NCBI GenBank assembly: GCA_023091735.1
Contig: JALKBU010000051.1
Coordinates: forward strand, 44,173 to 108,172
Source: Trichomonas tenax
Taxonomy: Eukaryota; Parabasalia; Trichomonadida; Trichomonadidae
Reading direction: 5' to 3'
DNA length: 64,000 bases
Shown piece by piece: positions 19,280-29,012 of this stretch (positions are counted from its first letter, which is position 1; each line of letters begins with the position of its first letter). The translations under genes were made by a program, and so were the position numbers. The notes beneath the pieces are model-generated. The model did not search any database. It was not told the origin of the DNA and saw nothing but the letters and a program-made list of their open reading frames with translations.

Positions 19280-20191
19280 ATGATTGTTAGATTTATGTCA
19301 GAACATTCAAAAATAAGTGTTCGACTTAATCAAGATTGGGAATATTTTTCTCAGCAATATAGAAACGCAACAAATTTAACAGTTTCACATATAAACTGCG
19401 GAAAATACAGACGTCTCTGTTTAAAGCTTGGAGAGTGGGAAACTCCTGCAATTCGTTTATATGTAAATGGAACAGTCAAAAAATATGATGGAGGCATGTC
19501 ACATGACTCATTGGTATCATGGATCACTCGAAAAACAGGAGTAAAAAGCCAAGAATTAAATACTCATTTGTTATCTCCAAATAACAAAACGTGGCATGAA
19601 TTATTCGATACTAAAACATGCATTTTCACACTTTTCCATCAAGGAAAAGAAGATGAAACTAAGAAATTATTGAAATTATTCGGACTCACAGCTGATGCAT
19701 TCCAAAGGGAGAAAGATGTTGCAGTGTGTGAAATTAATATACAGAAATTCCGCTCTTTCTTCTTTGATTATAAAATTCGAAAATTACCAAGACTTCAACT
19801 CAACGTAAATGGTGAAGAAATACTATATGATGGACATAGAAATGTCAAAGATATGGTTGATTTCGTTAATAGTTATTGTGATAAATCTAGACATGAAAGT
19901 GGTGCTTTGAACAATAAAGCAGGTGTAATTGATGAACTGGAACCAATTGTTAAAGAATTCCTTCTCCACCCATCAGAAAAATTGATTAATTTCAAGAATG
20001 ATAATCCAACATCAAAGATTTACAAAGAAATTATGAAAACTATTCTCGAAAATGGTATGGAAGCTATATTTACTGAGTACATGACAACAGATGAACAACT
20101 TATTGAAAATAATATTCCAAGTGACGAAGATATGATCAGATCAAATATTTTGGCTGTTTTCATATCTCTGAAAGATGACCTTAAGATATAA
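19280..20191 (+). CDS. PDI-like protein with redox-inactive thioredoxin domains
   Basis: The frame from the ATG at 19280 gives 303 residues. Domain 1 resembles a thioredoxin fold of the PDI family: INCGKYRRLCLKLGEWETPA, then a strand IRLYVNGTVKKYDGG and a helix SLVSWITRKTG. This matches the 'D...LC..F....PT...F..G...YEG.R....L..F' pattern. Domain 2 (about residues 115-215) repeats the fold (RKLPRLQLNVNGEEILYDG). The last ~90 residues are helical, like the D domain of ERp29/PDI-D. At the CGHC site the sequence reads SEHSKIS, so no redox pair exists. Coding signal continues 5' of this ATG (LDSEQFYSLVESKAP) without any ATG back to the stop at 19184, so the true start is unsettled. Confidence 0.6.
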   Translation: MIVRFMSEHSKISVRLNQDWEYFSQQYRNATNLTVSHINCGKYRRLCLKLGEWETPAIRLYVNGTVKKYDGGMSHDSLVSWITRKTGVKSQELNTHLLSPNNKTWHELFDTKTCIFTLFHQGKEDETKKLLKLFGLTADAFQREKDVAVCEINIQKFRSFFFDYKIRKLPRLQLNVNGEEILYDGHRNVKDMVDFVNSYCDKSRHESGALNNKAGVIDELEPIVKEFLLHPSEKLINFKNDNPTSKIYKEIMKTILENGMEAIFTEYMTTDEQLIENNIPSDEDMIRSNILAVFISLKDDLKI

Positions 20192-20303
20192 TTCAATTGT
20201 TCTAGAATTTGTTAAAACATAAATATATATTTCGAGAGATTATTACAAAACGGCGTAATACAACTTTACTATTCATACAATAATAACTGATATTATAATA
20301 AAT

Positions 20304-21494
20304 TCAATCAAGGAATCTCCTTGGAATCTTGCTTAACCTACTCGGATAAGCATATTCACGAGCTCCTTGTGCGCGGATGTTTGATACCTTCTGTGGGTTA
20401 TAAAGGAGGCTTCGCTTCTTCTCAACTCCTTCATCACGTGCAGTTCTCTTTTCTTCGCGTGGTGTTGGATTTTCTTCGATCTTGTTCCTTGGTGATTTAG
20501 CTTTATCTCTGATGACGTTATCGAAGGCCTTCAAGTGTGCAGTTGTTGGCCTGTAGTTGATGTTCTGCTTAGCAGGAGCCTGAGCTGGTGGCTTTTCTTT
20601 CACAGCTGTACTCTTTAGCTCGATCCATTCGAATTGTTGATCATTCGTAAAACCTGCCTTATTAAATGCTGTTCTGAATAATTCGCGGAGCTTTGAATAG
20701 TTTGGAGACTCTGTGAATCCAAGATTTCTGATGTATGTCATATATTGAATGAATTCGTTTGGAAGATTGTAACAGAGGATGCTGAGTGGAGTGTCTTCCT
20801 TGCAATCTGCAATTAATTTGTATTTCTCTTCGCGTGAATGAGCATTGAGTCCCATCCATGGAAGTTTGCCTTTAAGCAAGTATATCCAGACATATCCGAG
20901 AGCTTCAAGATCATCTCTTCTAGATTGTTCGTGTCCACGAAGAGCTCCAATCGAAGCATAACGAGCTGTGCCCGTTAAGCTCTTTCCTTCAATATAACGG
21001 ATATGCTCATGTGTATAATCGTCTCTGTAGCGCTTAGAAAGGCCATAATCAATCGAATAAACTTTCACTGCATTCTTTCCTGTGCCAACCATAAAGTTAT
21101 CTGGCTTAATATCACGGTGAATGTAATTTTTGCTGTGAATGTACTGTATAGCGGACAGCATCTGGTCAGCTAAAATGAGAACAGTTTTGAGTGAAAGTTT
21201 TTGGCCGTTTTTCTGGAATAATTCTTCAACGGAAGAGCCAAGCAAATCCATAACCATGATGTTGTGATTTTTTTCGCAACCAGTCCAATGGATACTCGGA
21301 ACGTGCGATCCTCCAGCGAATTTCCTATATAACTTCGCCTCATATTGAAGCTGTGGAGCTGGACAATCAGCAGACTCGAATTTAGCAGCAAACAACTCGT
21401 GTGTCACAGTGTGTTCGACTAGATATATCTTTCCGAACGATCCTGCGCCGAGTTTACGCTTGATGTGATAATACATTCCCACTGTTCTATCCAT
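20304..21494 (-). CDS. Casein kinase 1 family Ser/Thr kinase
   Basis: The 396-residue product has a complete CK1 catalytic domain in the first ~290 residues. It shows the glycine loop GAGSFGKIY (16-24), ATP lysine in FAAKFE (K38), catalytic loop HRDIKPDNF (126-134), and the CK1 signature GTARYASIGA..GHEQSRRDDLEALGY in place of the APE motif. The metal-binding motif reads DYG (149-151) instead of DFG, which is tolerated in some kinases. The C-terminal ~100 residues are basic and low in order (KSPRNKIEENPTPREEKR), as in other CK1 tails that control localisation. Trichomonads carry many CK1 genes. The substrate is unknown. No ACATGT motif was found in the upstream spacer. Confidence 0.9.
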   Translation of the reverse strand: MDRTVGMYYHIKRKLGAGSFGKIYLVEHTVTHELFAAKFESADCPAPQLQYEAKLYRKFAGGSHVPSIHWTGCEKNHNIMVMDLLGSSVEELFQKNGQKLSLKTVLILADQMLSAIQYIHSKNYIHRDIKPDNFMVGTGKNAVKVYSIDYGLSKRYRDDYTHEHIRYIEGKSLTGTARYASIGALRGHEQSRRDDLEALGYVWIYLLKGKLPWMGLNAHSREEKYKLIADCKEDTPLSILCYNLPNEFIQYMTYIRNLGFTESPNYSKLRELFRTAFNKAGFTNDQQFEWIELKSTAVKEKPPAQAPAKQNINYRPTTAHLKAFDNVIRDKAKSPRNKIEENPTPREEKRTARDEGVEKKRSLLYNPQKVSNIRAQGAREYAYPSRLSKIPRRFLD

Positions 21495-21855
21495 GATTAA
21501 AAAAATATTAACCTTAAAGTGTGAAATATCGAAAATGCTTCCTAAATCTCTTCAAAGGTATTTAATTCATGTTTTGAAATGATGTTACTTTTACGATTTT
21601 TTATTGTTTGTCACATTTTTGGTGTGTCACTTTTGAATTGTGATTCTTGGAGAAATTTAATAACGAGATTAACGATATGATTTCACATTCATTCGCCTTA
21701 GGCTGGTTGTGAGCGTTATGGTCATTAAGCAAATTTTTGGTTTTGTAAGATTTTGAAAATTATGAAAGATTTTGCTGTGGTTATTTGTTTGAAAGAAGAA
21801 AATAATAATTAGTTTAATTAATGAAAATCTGCGGCAATAGATTTTCGAATCATAT

Positions 21856-22320
21856 TTAAAACATTTGACCGCTATTTGCACGACCTGGAATATGAGCCAT
21901 AACTGGTGCAGAGTTTATAGATTGTGCCATATATGGAGGCTTTTGTTGCAAAGCTTTAATATCAGATTGTTCAAAATTACCGAATAAATCGAGATCCATG
22001 TCAATGGAAATGAGAGATTCTGGCAAATAAAGTCGACATTGTGTATCGTAACTTGTCGCATTTGTCGGAAAACTAAATTGTAAGTTCGAAGTTGGACGCT
22101 GAGATATCTGATCATCCTCATCATATTGTCCAAGAAACCGATCTCTCTTATCCTCGCTTTGCATTAATGCTTGAACGATGGAATCCCAATCTCTATAACT
22201 CAAAATTGCAGCTTTAATGATACTGGAGTCGATATTGTTGAAGATGAGCTGCAACTCTTGGAAATAGGACTGGAACTGGAGATCGCTTTCGTTGAATGAG
22301 TCTTCCATGCCGTTGGACAT
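21856..22320 (-). CDS. Small CUE-domain-like protein
   Basis: I place the start at the ATG at 22320 (MSNGMEDSFNESD, 155 residues). The frame upstream is open only to a GTG at 22335. Residues ~13-50 (FQELQLIFNNIDSSIIKAAI followed by LSYRDWDSIVQALMQ) fit a three-helix CUE/UBA fold, with the F-x-D-hydrophobic pattern of ubiquitin-binding CUE domains. The rest is low-complexity, Gln/Ser/Pro-rich, and ends in a glycine-poor tail (HIPGRANSGQMF). It would be a ubiquitin adaptor if the domain call is right. No other motif was seen. Confidence 0.5.
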   Translation of the reverse strand: MSNGMEDSFNESDLQFQSYFQELQLIFNNIDSSIIKAAILSYRDWDSIVQALMQSEDKRDRFLGQYDEDDQISQRPTSNLQFSFPTNATSYDTQCRLYLPESLISIDMDLDLFGNFEQSDIKALQQKPPYMAQSINSAPVMAHIPGRANSGQMF

Positions 22321-22879
22321 GAGAATAACTGTCACTTTTAAAGCCGCCGTATGTTCGATTTAATTTCCTGAGTTTGGAGTTTGCTATGTGTATAGTGTAA
22401 TAAAATATGGTTAATGTTAATAAACATTTATCAAATGGTTTATAACTCATATTTGGGACTTCTGAGTATGGAATTATTCTATCCTTGTGTATGTTCATTG
22501 GTAATCTTAAGTTAAAACCCTGACTACTCAAATAATGAAATTTTGGATAAATCTGTCATCTTTACACTGAACATTTAGAATGACCATTCCATTTATAGTT
22601 GATATACAAGCAGAAGATGCATGCCTAGTGTCCAAATCTTATGCAAATAATTACAAACTTTATTTTATGAGCTAATCTCTAAAATATATAACAAATATAA
22701 GAAGCATAAAGAGGTTATGATTATAAGAGGAAACACACAAATCAAGAGTTAAATTGAAGAGAAAATCAAGCAATATATAACACAACAACAAGGCATGATG
22801 ATGTGTATGATAACGAAAAGTATTCTAATAATATTAATATGATTTGAATGACAATTTGTGATTTTTTTCCAATGTCATA
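22321..22879. other. Intergenic spacer, nothing recognised
   Basis: AT-rich spacer between two minus-strand genes. Short chance frames occur, but none has an ATG with coding character. No motif copy of the TTACATGTCA type was found. Confidence 0.4.
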
Positions 22880-23857
22880 TTATTTTCCGATGTAGTTGAG
22901 TTTGAGCACATCCATATCATGTGGGCATCGTTTTATGATTTCTGTGAAAGCATCATCTATATAAATCTCATCCATTTTGCAAGATTTTCCACATATAGGG
23001 CATTCCCAGCTACCAGAGAATCTCATGAAGGAGAAGAAAGAACCAGCATCCATAGCTGTCAAGTGTTCACAGTGTATTCCACGAATTGGAATCTCAATTC
23101 TTCCTTGACTTAAAGGACAGTAAAGAGGAACAGACAAAAATCTTTCACCAACATCTGTCTCATCTGGATTGCATGATTTGTATATTCTGTTGAAATTTTC
23201 GCCTCCTTCATGTTTTGTAATAGATTGAATGAGCTCTGCATATGTGGGTGTTGAAAATATCATTCCAAGCATGTAAAAAGATGTAAGGGAGCTCGATCTT
23301 TGAGAATATATATTGATCATATTATCGTGATTTGATGATAATGATTTGGTGATGTCAATCCAGAAGCTCATTGTTGAAGGAGGTGGAGCACCTACTGGAG
23401 CTGTATAAAGCTGTGAATTGACAGAAAAAGAAAAATTAGCCGGCCAGTAAACCTTTGCATCATCACTGTTGCTGACGCAGAACATTATTGCCCGATGATA
23501 TGTAAGTAATTTGGCTGCTTCTGGTTTAATTGGAAAAGTAGTCGAAAAATCTGGAGATTTTGGATCGAATAGTAATGGCCCAAAGAATAATACGTGAGAG
23601 GAGTCAAGTCGTTGTATGAATGGAGAATGATTTGTTCTAAAAGCAATTTCTTTGACTTTTTCTGGCAGCTGCTCAACTGTATGGAATTGAGGAATGTAAT
23701 TGTCGCGCTCATCATATGTATTTATTGTTACGTTTGTAGTTTTCTTCGAAGTTTCATCTAACATTACAATATCATCATCAATAGAACCCATCAAAAAAAA
23801 TGATCTTGAATCACCATCCAATACATGAAATGGCCTATTGGTGGCATGTGTCCCCAT
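22880..23857 (-). CDS. SP-RING (MIZ) zinc-finger protein, PIAS/Siz-like SUMO ligase
   Basis: The 325-residue product ends in a clear SP-RING. The order is LSVPLYCPLSQGRIEIPIRG, then IHCEHLTAMDAGSFF, then SWECPICGKSCKMDEIYID. The zinc ligand pattern C-PLS..RI..P.RG..C.H....D...F......W.CP.C....... matches the PIAS/Siz/Mms21 family, whose members bind UBC9 and move SUMO to substrates. The segment before it (about 100-200) resembles a PINIT-like region only weakly. The N-terminus has no SAP domain. The C-terminal position of the ring and short length could also fit an Mms21-like or Zmiz-like protein. Catalytic class is certain in outline; the target is unknown. Confidence 0.75.
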   Translation of the reverse strand: MGTHATNRPFHVLDGDSRSFFLMGSIDDDIVMLDETSKKTTNVTINTYDERDNYIPQFHTVEQLPEKVKEIAFRTNHSPFIQRLDSSHVLFFGPLLFDPKSPDFSTTFPIKPEAAKLLTYHRAIMFCVSNSDDAKVYWPANFSFSVNSQLYTAPVGAPPPSTMSFWIDITKSLSSNHDNMINIYSQRSSSLTSFYMLGMIFSTPTYAELIQSITKHEGGENFNRIYKSCNPDETDVGERFLSVPLYCPLSQGRIEIPIRGIHCEHLTAMDAGSFFSFMRFSGSWECPICGKSCKMDEIYIDDAFTEIIKRCPHDMDVLKLNYIGK

Positions 23858-24242
23858 TTAGATGGTATTTTTAATGATTTTCTTTGAAATGTTCAAGAAA
23901 AATATCTTTAAAAATTTATCTTGTTATAAATATTTTGATGCTTTCATCATAGATAATCAAAAAAACAATCTTTGATTATATTTTGTAATATAAATAATTG
24001 ATAAATCGCTTAAAAATTTGTTCAATATATAAAAATAAGAACAATACGAATTAGATTTCGACGTTTTATTCAGTTTTACAAGAAAATAATTGATTAAATA
24101 TTTATAAATCTAGTTTGTGCCGATGGTGAGAGTTATAAGAAAGCATTTTAGATGATTTTTCAATTAAGGTTATATTATATTAGGGTCCACCCTATATATT
24201 TTTGAATTGATTATAATCGTTTCCTCGAGGAAATTGCAATAA
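23858..24242. other. Intergenic spacer between divergent PIAS-like and FANCD2 genes
   Basis: AT-rich divergent spacer. A short GC-richer palindromic stretch AGGGTCCACCCT lies at 24182-24193, about 50 bp before the FANCD2 start. No ACATGT core was seen. Confidence 0.4.
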
Positions 24243-27200
24243 ATGAGCAGTTATGATTCTAAGAAAGGTCAGGAGCTGCTCACATCTATTGGAGTTAACC
24301 TGAATAGGGACGGAACAATAGAGTTTGCATTACATCCTAGTCAAATTACATCGAAATTACAAAAGCTCACTGACAAATTTACAGATGAAGAGTTACAAAT
24401 GGCCATTCATACAGTTTGCGACAACCTTAGTCACCCTGAAGTACTTAGCAAGTGGCTTACACCTCCAAAAAACTCATTAATTTCGTTTGTCAAAATTTTG
24501 ATTGGTAACAAGAAATTTCAGACAAGTGTTATTGAAACACTATGTCAATATATATCATTGACCGATGTTGAAGTTTCATTGGACGTTCCTAGGAAAAATA
24601 TAAATTTAATCCTGGAGAGCATGAAATTTCACTCAAAAATTTACGAGCCAGAGAAAGTTACGTCAGCAATTTTCGACGCAATTAGCAATGCTAATGGAAA
24701 ACTTCAACCATTGATAATCAGCTCGCTACACTTGATATTAGATACATCTCCAGCTATTTTAAGCGATCTCCTTGATTTGATGATCAAAAAACCATCTCTT
24801 ACCAAAGATATTTTAGAATGTTTTGAAAATTTCCATTTTTCAGATGATGAGAAGGCTAAAATTAGAGAAAATGTGATGCAAAACTCTTTAGCTGCTGTTG
24901 ATTCAAGTGAATTGAATGTTGTTCTCGAGTATTTGATCAAAACAACTGACAAAAATAATGCTCAAACAACTGTTCAAGCATTTCGTGAGAACCTTGTAAT
25001 CTCATCTGTTGCGGACAGAGATGATACAGATTTTTCTTTTATCATTACTCTTAACAACAACCTCGCACAAAATCCCGAATTTACCAATGCCTATATCAAA
25101 GAAATTTTAGAATCACTTGAATTAGAGACTATTGATGTTTGGTTCCTTTTCTGTCTTTACAAGATCATAGGAAGACGACCAGAAACACACACATTGATAA
25201 CAAAACTTGTTCACCAAAAAGCACTTAATGAAGATACAATTGAAACAGCAATTAAGAATCACGGAATTGCCATTAGCAATATTACAAACTCTATCACAGA
25301 CATCATCAACTGGATGCTTGATTCAACATCAAATGAGATTCTGGAAGCAGGAAACTTCATTGTTATCAGTACTTTTGCTGAAATACAGAGTCTTGAAGTT
25401 CAACAAGATATTCTTGCAACAATTTTGCAGCAAATTGGTATTGGTGGAGATATCAACAAAGTTAATGCTGTTAATCTCCTGAATAAGATGAGTTTGAAGT
25501 ATCCAGAAAAGTTACAATTCCATTCACACATGCTCGATGCATTATTATATTCATTCATGCAGATGTCACTTTCTATCTTCAAGATTGCCGTTTCAATTGT
25601 TGTGAGATTAGCATTCACAGACCAACAAAGTATCATCGCAAATGCTGGTTCTCAGCTTCTTGTTTATATTGGTAAATTAGTAGGCAGCTTCAGCAAAGAG
25701 TCAAAATATGGAATTGTCGCAGCAGCAGCTGTTTTGAAGAGATACGCTGAGATTTGCACAGATGATACTACGCCTATTCAAGACCATTTTTCAAAAGTAA
25801 TCGAAAAAGCTTCTAACATTCAATCAAACATTTCATTGTTGTATCAAGAGTTAGAAGAAGATAGACCTGATGTACCAGCACTGAATCAGCTTCTGTACAA
25901 CAGGCTTAAAGAGCATCTTGAAATTATTTTGACACCAACACATGATGATGAAATTGAAAAATTCGGTATTGGTGAAGATTGGGATCGCGCTGTAATGTTG
26001 AACGAAGCTGCAATGACAGCAATACCAACACAGAGTACTCAAACACCAATAAGATCATCCAATCTTCCTAACTCTGTTTATCTTTTCTCTCATGGCGCTT
26101 TAGGATTGTTTTTGAGTTGTGCTGATTCAGTTAAAGGCGAAACATTTGATATTCTTCGTCTTCCTCTTCATTTATTCAAACTAACAGAACATGAAAATGT
26201 TCTCAAGGAGCTCGAGATATTGTACATGGCCCATAACTGGATTATGGATATTATCAATCATTATGCTCCACAAAAGGAGGACGTTGTTTATGAAAGATTA
26301 GATCATCTAATCGAGATTGATGATTTGCTTCTCAGTGCATATTCTGAGAAAGTGGACTTCTCGAAGCTTTCTAACACAGTTCCTTCTATCCCAAAGGTCG
26401 AATCTATTGCTAAGAAGGCAAACACAAAAGATGATAGATCTGCATTCTTCATTAATGAATTACAGTGCTATTTCATTACACCAAACATTGATTTCGCTAA
26501 ACTCATGCTTGAAATTTACCTACCATTAGATGATAACAGATATAGACAATTGCTTAGATGCCTTAATGCATATTCTGCACTCATCGAACCACCAAAAAAG
26601 AAAAAGAAGGATGGTGTTGAGATTATCGAATTTCCTTTCAAACTGAAGAAGGTTGAAACACCTCCTATGGAAATTGTGCAGTGGATTACTAACACATTGA
26701 TTCCTTATTTGATCAAGAGTGATCACAGAAAGGCCGAATCAATGACAATCCAAGTTCTTGACGTACTATCCAATCAGTTCGTTTTGCCGTGCTACAGAAA
26801 TAATGAACAGCTTTATAGCGATCTTTTGAGTACTGTTTCAGGAAACAGGAATAGAAAGAAGACATTCAAGTTCTTTGATGGAATGATCACTGAGGAAATG
26901 CCAGTCCTTATCAAATGCGGTTTTGTTAAATTAATTCGCACAATTCTTCATAGTGGTCCAAGTGTTAGAATCGACAAACAAGGAGAAGAAGTGAATGTTC
27001 TTAACACAAGATGCCGTGAAATCCTTCAGACAGATAATAAGTCATTAGATAGTAAGATTGTCAAGCAAATTTTGGGTATCTTCTTCGAGCACAATCCACA
27101 GCTTAATGAGGATGTTAATATCTTTGCAAATGATGTTTTATGTCCAGAAGTTTATAAGGGCGAAAAGGTCAATGAAGAATGGCCAACAATCAATTCAAAG

Positions 27201-27749
27201 ACAGCTGGTTATTTCTTCCAACAGACATTCAGTGTCATCAACAAGAATCTCGAGGAAATTGCTTCAAGAATTTCGAAGAAAGGCATTCATCTCGATGAGC
27301 AAAATATTTTGACAGTCATGAATGAACTTGATGAAATTGCTAAGAGTACAAAGGCTCTTCTTATGACAACAACCGCGAATGGACTTCAGCCAAACATTCA
27401 CAGAGATGCTGTTAAGTATGGTAATCAATGGATAAGCACAAGCATGACTCTTTTTGAGTTCTTCAAAGATGCTTTCCAAGTAGAATCAGATCTCGTCAGA
27501 GGATATGAGGGCTATATCAAGTTTGTTAGAAGAGTCTTGAACTCAAAGATTGGCTTCATCCGTGAGATTTCTACACAGAAGAAGGACAAAGCAATGATGG
27601 CTCTCATTCCTCCTGTCCAGAAGACAATGATGGCTGTTGTTCTGAAGATGAAGCAACTTATCACAGAAACAGAAGGATCTGAACATCTTAGAATTGATGC
27701 AATGAAAGATTTGGATCTTACTGGTATTGAGATCGACAATGCACAATAA
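24243..27749 (+). CDS. FANCD2: FANCD2, Fanconi anaemia interstrand-crosslink repair protein
   Basis: The 1168-residue product (human 1451) follows FANCD2 closely in order. It opens with LTSIGVNLNRDGTIEFAL, as in LKAGVNLRLSGDPNEIA. Further landmarks are LISFVKILIGNKKFQTSVIE, against SLIKLLLGIDVLQPAII, then LSDLLDLMIKKPSLTKDIL, against LSDLLIENTSLTVPIL. Near residue 670 MAHNWIMDIINHY and VVYERLDHLIEIDDLL match the LNWFREIVNAF and LTRLKHIVELQIIL block. The protein is an alpha-solenoid. With FANCI it forms a clamp that is mono-ubiquitinated at interstrand crosslinks. The ubiquitinated lysine could not be fixed by eye. The human C-terminal extension is shortened. The start at 24243 gives the conserved N-terminus. 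Confidence is high for a FANCD2/FANCI family member and good for D2. Confidence 0.8.
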   Translation: MSSYDSKKGQELLTSIGVNLNRDGTIEFALHPSQITSKLQKLTDKFTDEELQMAIHTVCDNLSHPEVLSKWLTPPKNSLISFVKILIGNKKFQTSVIETLCQYISLTDVEVSLDVPRKNINLILESMKFHSKIYEPEKVTSAIFDAISNANGKLQPLIISSLHLILDTSPAILSDLLDLMIKKPSLTKDILECFENFHFSDDEKAKIRENVMQNSLAAVDSSELNVVLEYLIKTTDKNNAQTTVQAFRENLVISSVADRDDTDFSFIITLNNNLAQNPEFTNAYIKEILESLELETIDVWFLFCLYKIIGRRPETHTLITKLVHQKALNEDTIETAIKNHGIAISNITNSITDIINWMLDSTSNEILEAGNFIVISTFAEIQSLEVQQDILATILQQIGIGGDINKVNAVNLLNKMSLKYPEKLQFHSHMLDALLYSFMQMSLSIFKIAVSIVVRLAFTDQQSIIANAGSQLLVYIGKLVGSFSKESKYGIVAAAAVLKRYAEICTDDTTPIQDHFSKVIEKASNIQSNISLLYQELEEDRPDVPALNQLLYNRLKEHLEIILTPTHDDEIEKFGIGEDWDRAVMLNEAAMTAIPTQSTQTPIRSSNLPNSVYLFSHGALGLFLSCADSVKGETFDILRLPLHLFKLTEHENVLKELEILYMAHNWIMDIINHYAPQKEDVVYERLDHLIEIDDLLLSAYSEKVDFSKLSNTVPSIPKVESIAKKANTKDDRSAFFINELQCYFITPNIDFAKLMLEIYLPLDDNRYRQLLRCLNAYSALIEPPKKKKKDGVEIIEFPFKLKKVETPPMEIVQWITNTLIPYLIKSDHRKAESMTIQVLDVLSNQFVLPCYRNNEQLYSDLLSTVSGNRNRKKTFKFFDGMITEEMPVLIKCGFVKLIRTILHSGPSVRIDKQGEEVNVLNTRCREILQTDNKSLDSKIVKQILGIFFEHNPQLNEDVNIFANDVLCPEVYKGEKVNEEWPTINSKTAGYFFQQTFSVINKNLEEIASRISKKGIHLDEQNILTVMNELDEIAKSTKALLMTTTANGLQPNIHRDAVKYGNQWISTSMTLFEFFKDAFQVESDLVRGYEGYIKFVRRVLNSKIGFIREISTQKKDKAMMALIPPVQKTMMAVVLKMKQLITETEGSEHLRIDAMKDLDLTGIEIDNAQ

Positions 27750-28034
27750 AATATATTGTTTATTTGTATTCAAAATTTATTATTAATATATTCACTTTAC
27801 CAATATATTCATATTAAAGAAAAACACATATCATTAGATTTATTTTTAAATATGGACAATAATTCAAAATTTGACAAATTTAATTTGATTAAGAGAATCA
27901 ATGTAGAATTGAGCATAGCTCAGAGAATTTTTAATGTATGCATAGAGATTTTGACTGTATTCAAAATATTTGATTTAGAATTAAAATAATTTTATGAAAA
28001 TAAAAATAATAGATGGTTAACTACACTCGGCCGT
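27750..28034. other. Short convergent spacer
   Basis: AT-rich spacer between the tails of FANCD2 and the acyltransferase gene. A 58-codon frame starting MDNNSKFDKFNLI is seen at 27853, but with no upstream motif and no homology that I recognise. I leave it uncalled. Confidence 0.35.
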
Positions 28035-29012
28035 TCAGTTCTTAGCTTGTTCAGCCCTTGCCTGCTTTCTAGCTTTGAAGATTTCATCGCTTGAACGTGT
28101 TGATGCCTTGACACCGAAGAAGTTGGAAACTCTGAGTTGTGCTGCCTTTGCAAATTCCTCAGGATTGCCTCCATTCTCTTTCATTGTCATTGGCTCGAGA
28201 ATGAAAATATCGATGAAGTTGAAAGGCATTGCGAGGCACATGAAGCAGTACTCAAGGAGGTTGTTCTGTGTCCAAGCGTACGAATTCCAACCTTTTGGAA
28301 CAAATGGCTGATTATATCTGACGAGAACAGGCTGCACTTTGTGCTCTGTAAGGAACATACTCTTGTGGTACTTAAGGGAGATGTCTCCAGCGTTAATTGT
28401 GCCTTCTGGGAAAACTAAAACAGGAAGACGCTTTGTGTCGTTAGCACGCTCGACAACGAGCTGAGACTGGCCAACACTTTTGTCTCTGCGGACATATATT
28501 GGGTCCAGACAATCAATCATATATTTCGTTATCCAATTGTTGCTAAGTTCGGCCTTGCAAACAATAGAGCAGTGGACAACAAAGGACACAATGAATGGAT
28601 CATGGAACGCTGTGTGATTAGAGATGAGAACACGTGTTTCTGGATCAACTTTGCCGTGAATTCTGATTCTGAGAGATCCGAATGCCATGGAGACGAACTT
28701 GATGGACACGTAGAGGCATCTATAGAAGAATTTCTTCATGATCTCATGATTATCATTTGTTAACTTCAATTGTGTGTATCTTCCTACAGCAACGAAACAA
28801 TTTATGAGAATGAAGCCACCAATACCGAACACGAGTCTTATTGGCCCCAAGAAAAGGAAGAAACATATCACTTGGTAGACTCTGTGATACCATTGGTATG
28901 TGTGGTTCTTCCACTGGCTGTCGAACTCCTCGTCGCTGATGTCGATGAGGTCCGCCTGGTTGTGGAACTCTGCGTGGTCAGCAGGGACGCAAGAATATGG
29001 AAAAACTCTCAT
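28035..29012 (-). CDS. LPCAT-like lysophospholipid acyltransferase (PlsC family)
   Basis: The 325-residue product has one N-terminal membrane-associated stretch (YQVICFFLFLGPIRLVFGIG, about residues 46-76), followed by the acyltransferase core. The catalytic HX4D motif is SNHTAFHDPF (His133, Asp138). The second block is FPEGTINAGD (201-210), the substrate-binding motif of PlsC enzymes. Between them lies YVRRDKS, the usual strand/turn before block III. These features and the length fit LPCAT/LPEAT-type enzymes, which esterify lysophospholipids with acyl-CoA at the ER in the Lands cycle. Human LPCAT1 carries EF-hands after the domain; this protein ends instead in a basic helical tail. Substrate class cannot be read from sequence. 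No introns are seen. Confidence 0.75.
   Translation of the reverse strand: MRVFPYSCVPADHAEFHNQADLIDISDEEFDSQWKNHTYQWYHRVYQVICFFLFLGPIRLVFGIGGFILINCFVAVGRYTQLKLTNDNHEIMKKFFYRCLYVSIKFVSMAFGSLRIRIHGKVDPETRVLISNHTAFHDPFIVSFVVHCSIVCKAELSNNWITKYMIDCLDPIYVRRDKSVGQSQLVVERANDTKRLPVLVFPEGTINAGDISLKYHKSMFLTEHKVQPVLVRYNQPFVPKGWNSYAWTQNNLLEYCFMCLAMPFNFIDIFILEPMTMKENGGNPEEFAKAAQLRVSNFFGVKASTRSSDEIFKARKQARAEQAKN

Noticed and set aside
21669..21881. 70-codon minus-strand frame beside the CUE gene
   Set aside because: AT-rich 3' flank, overlaps the CUE gene end, no coding features.
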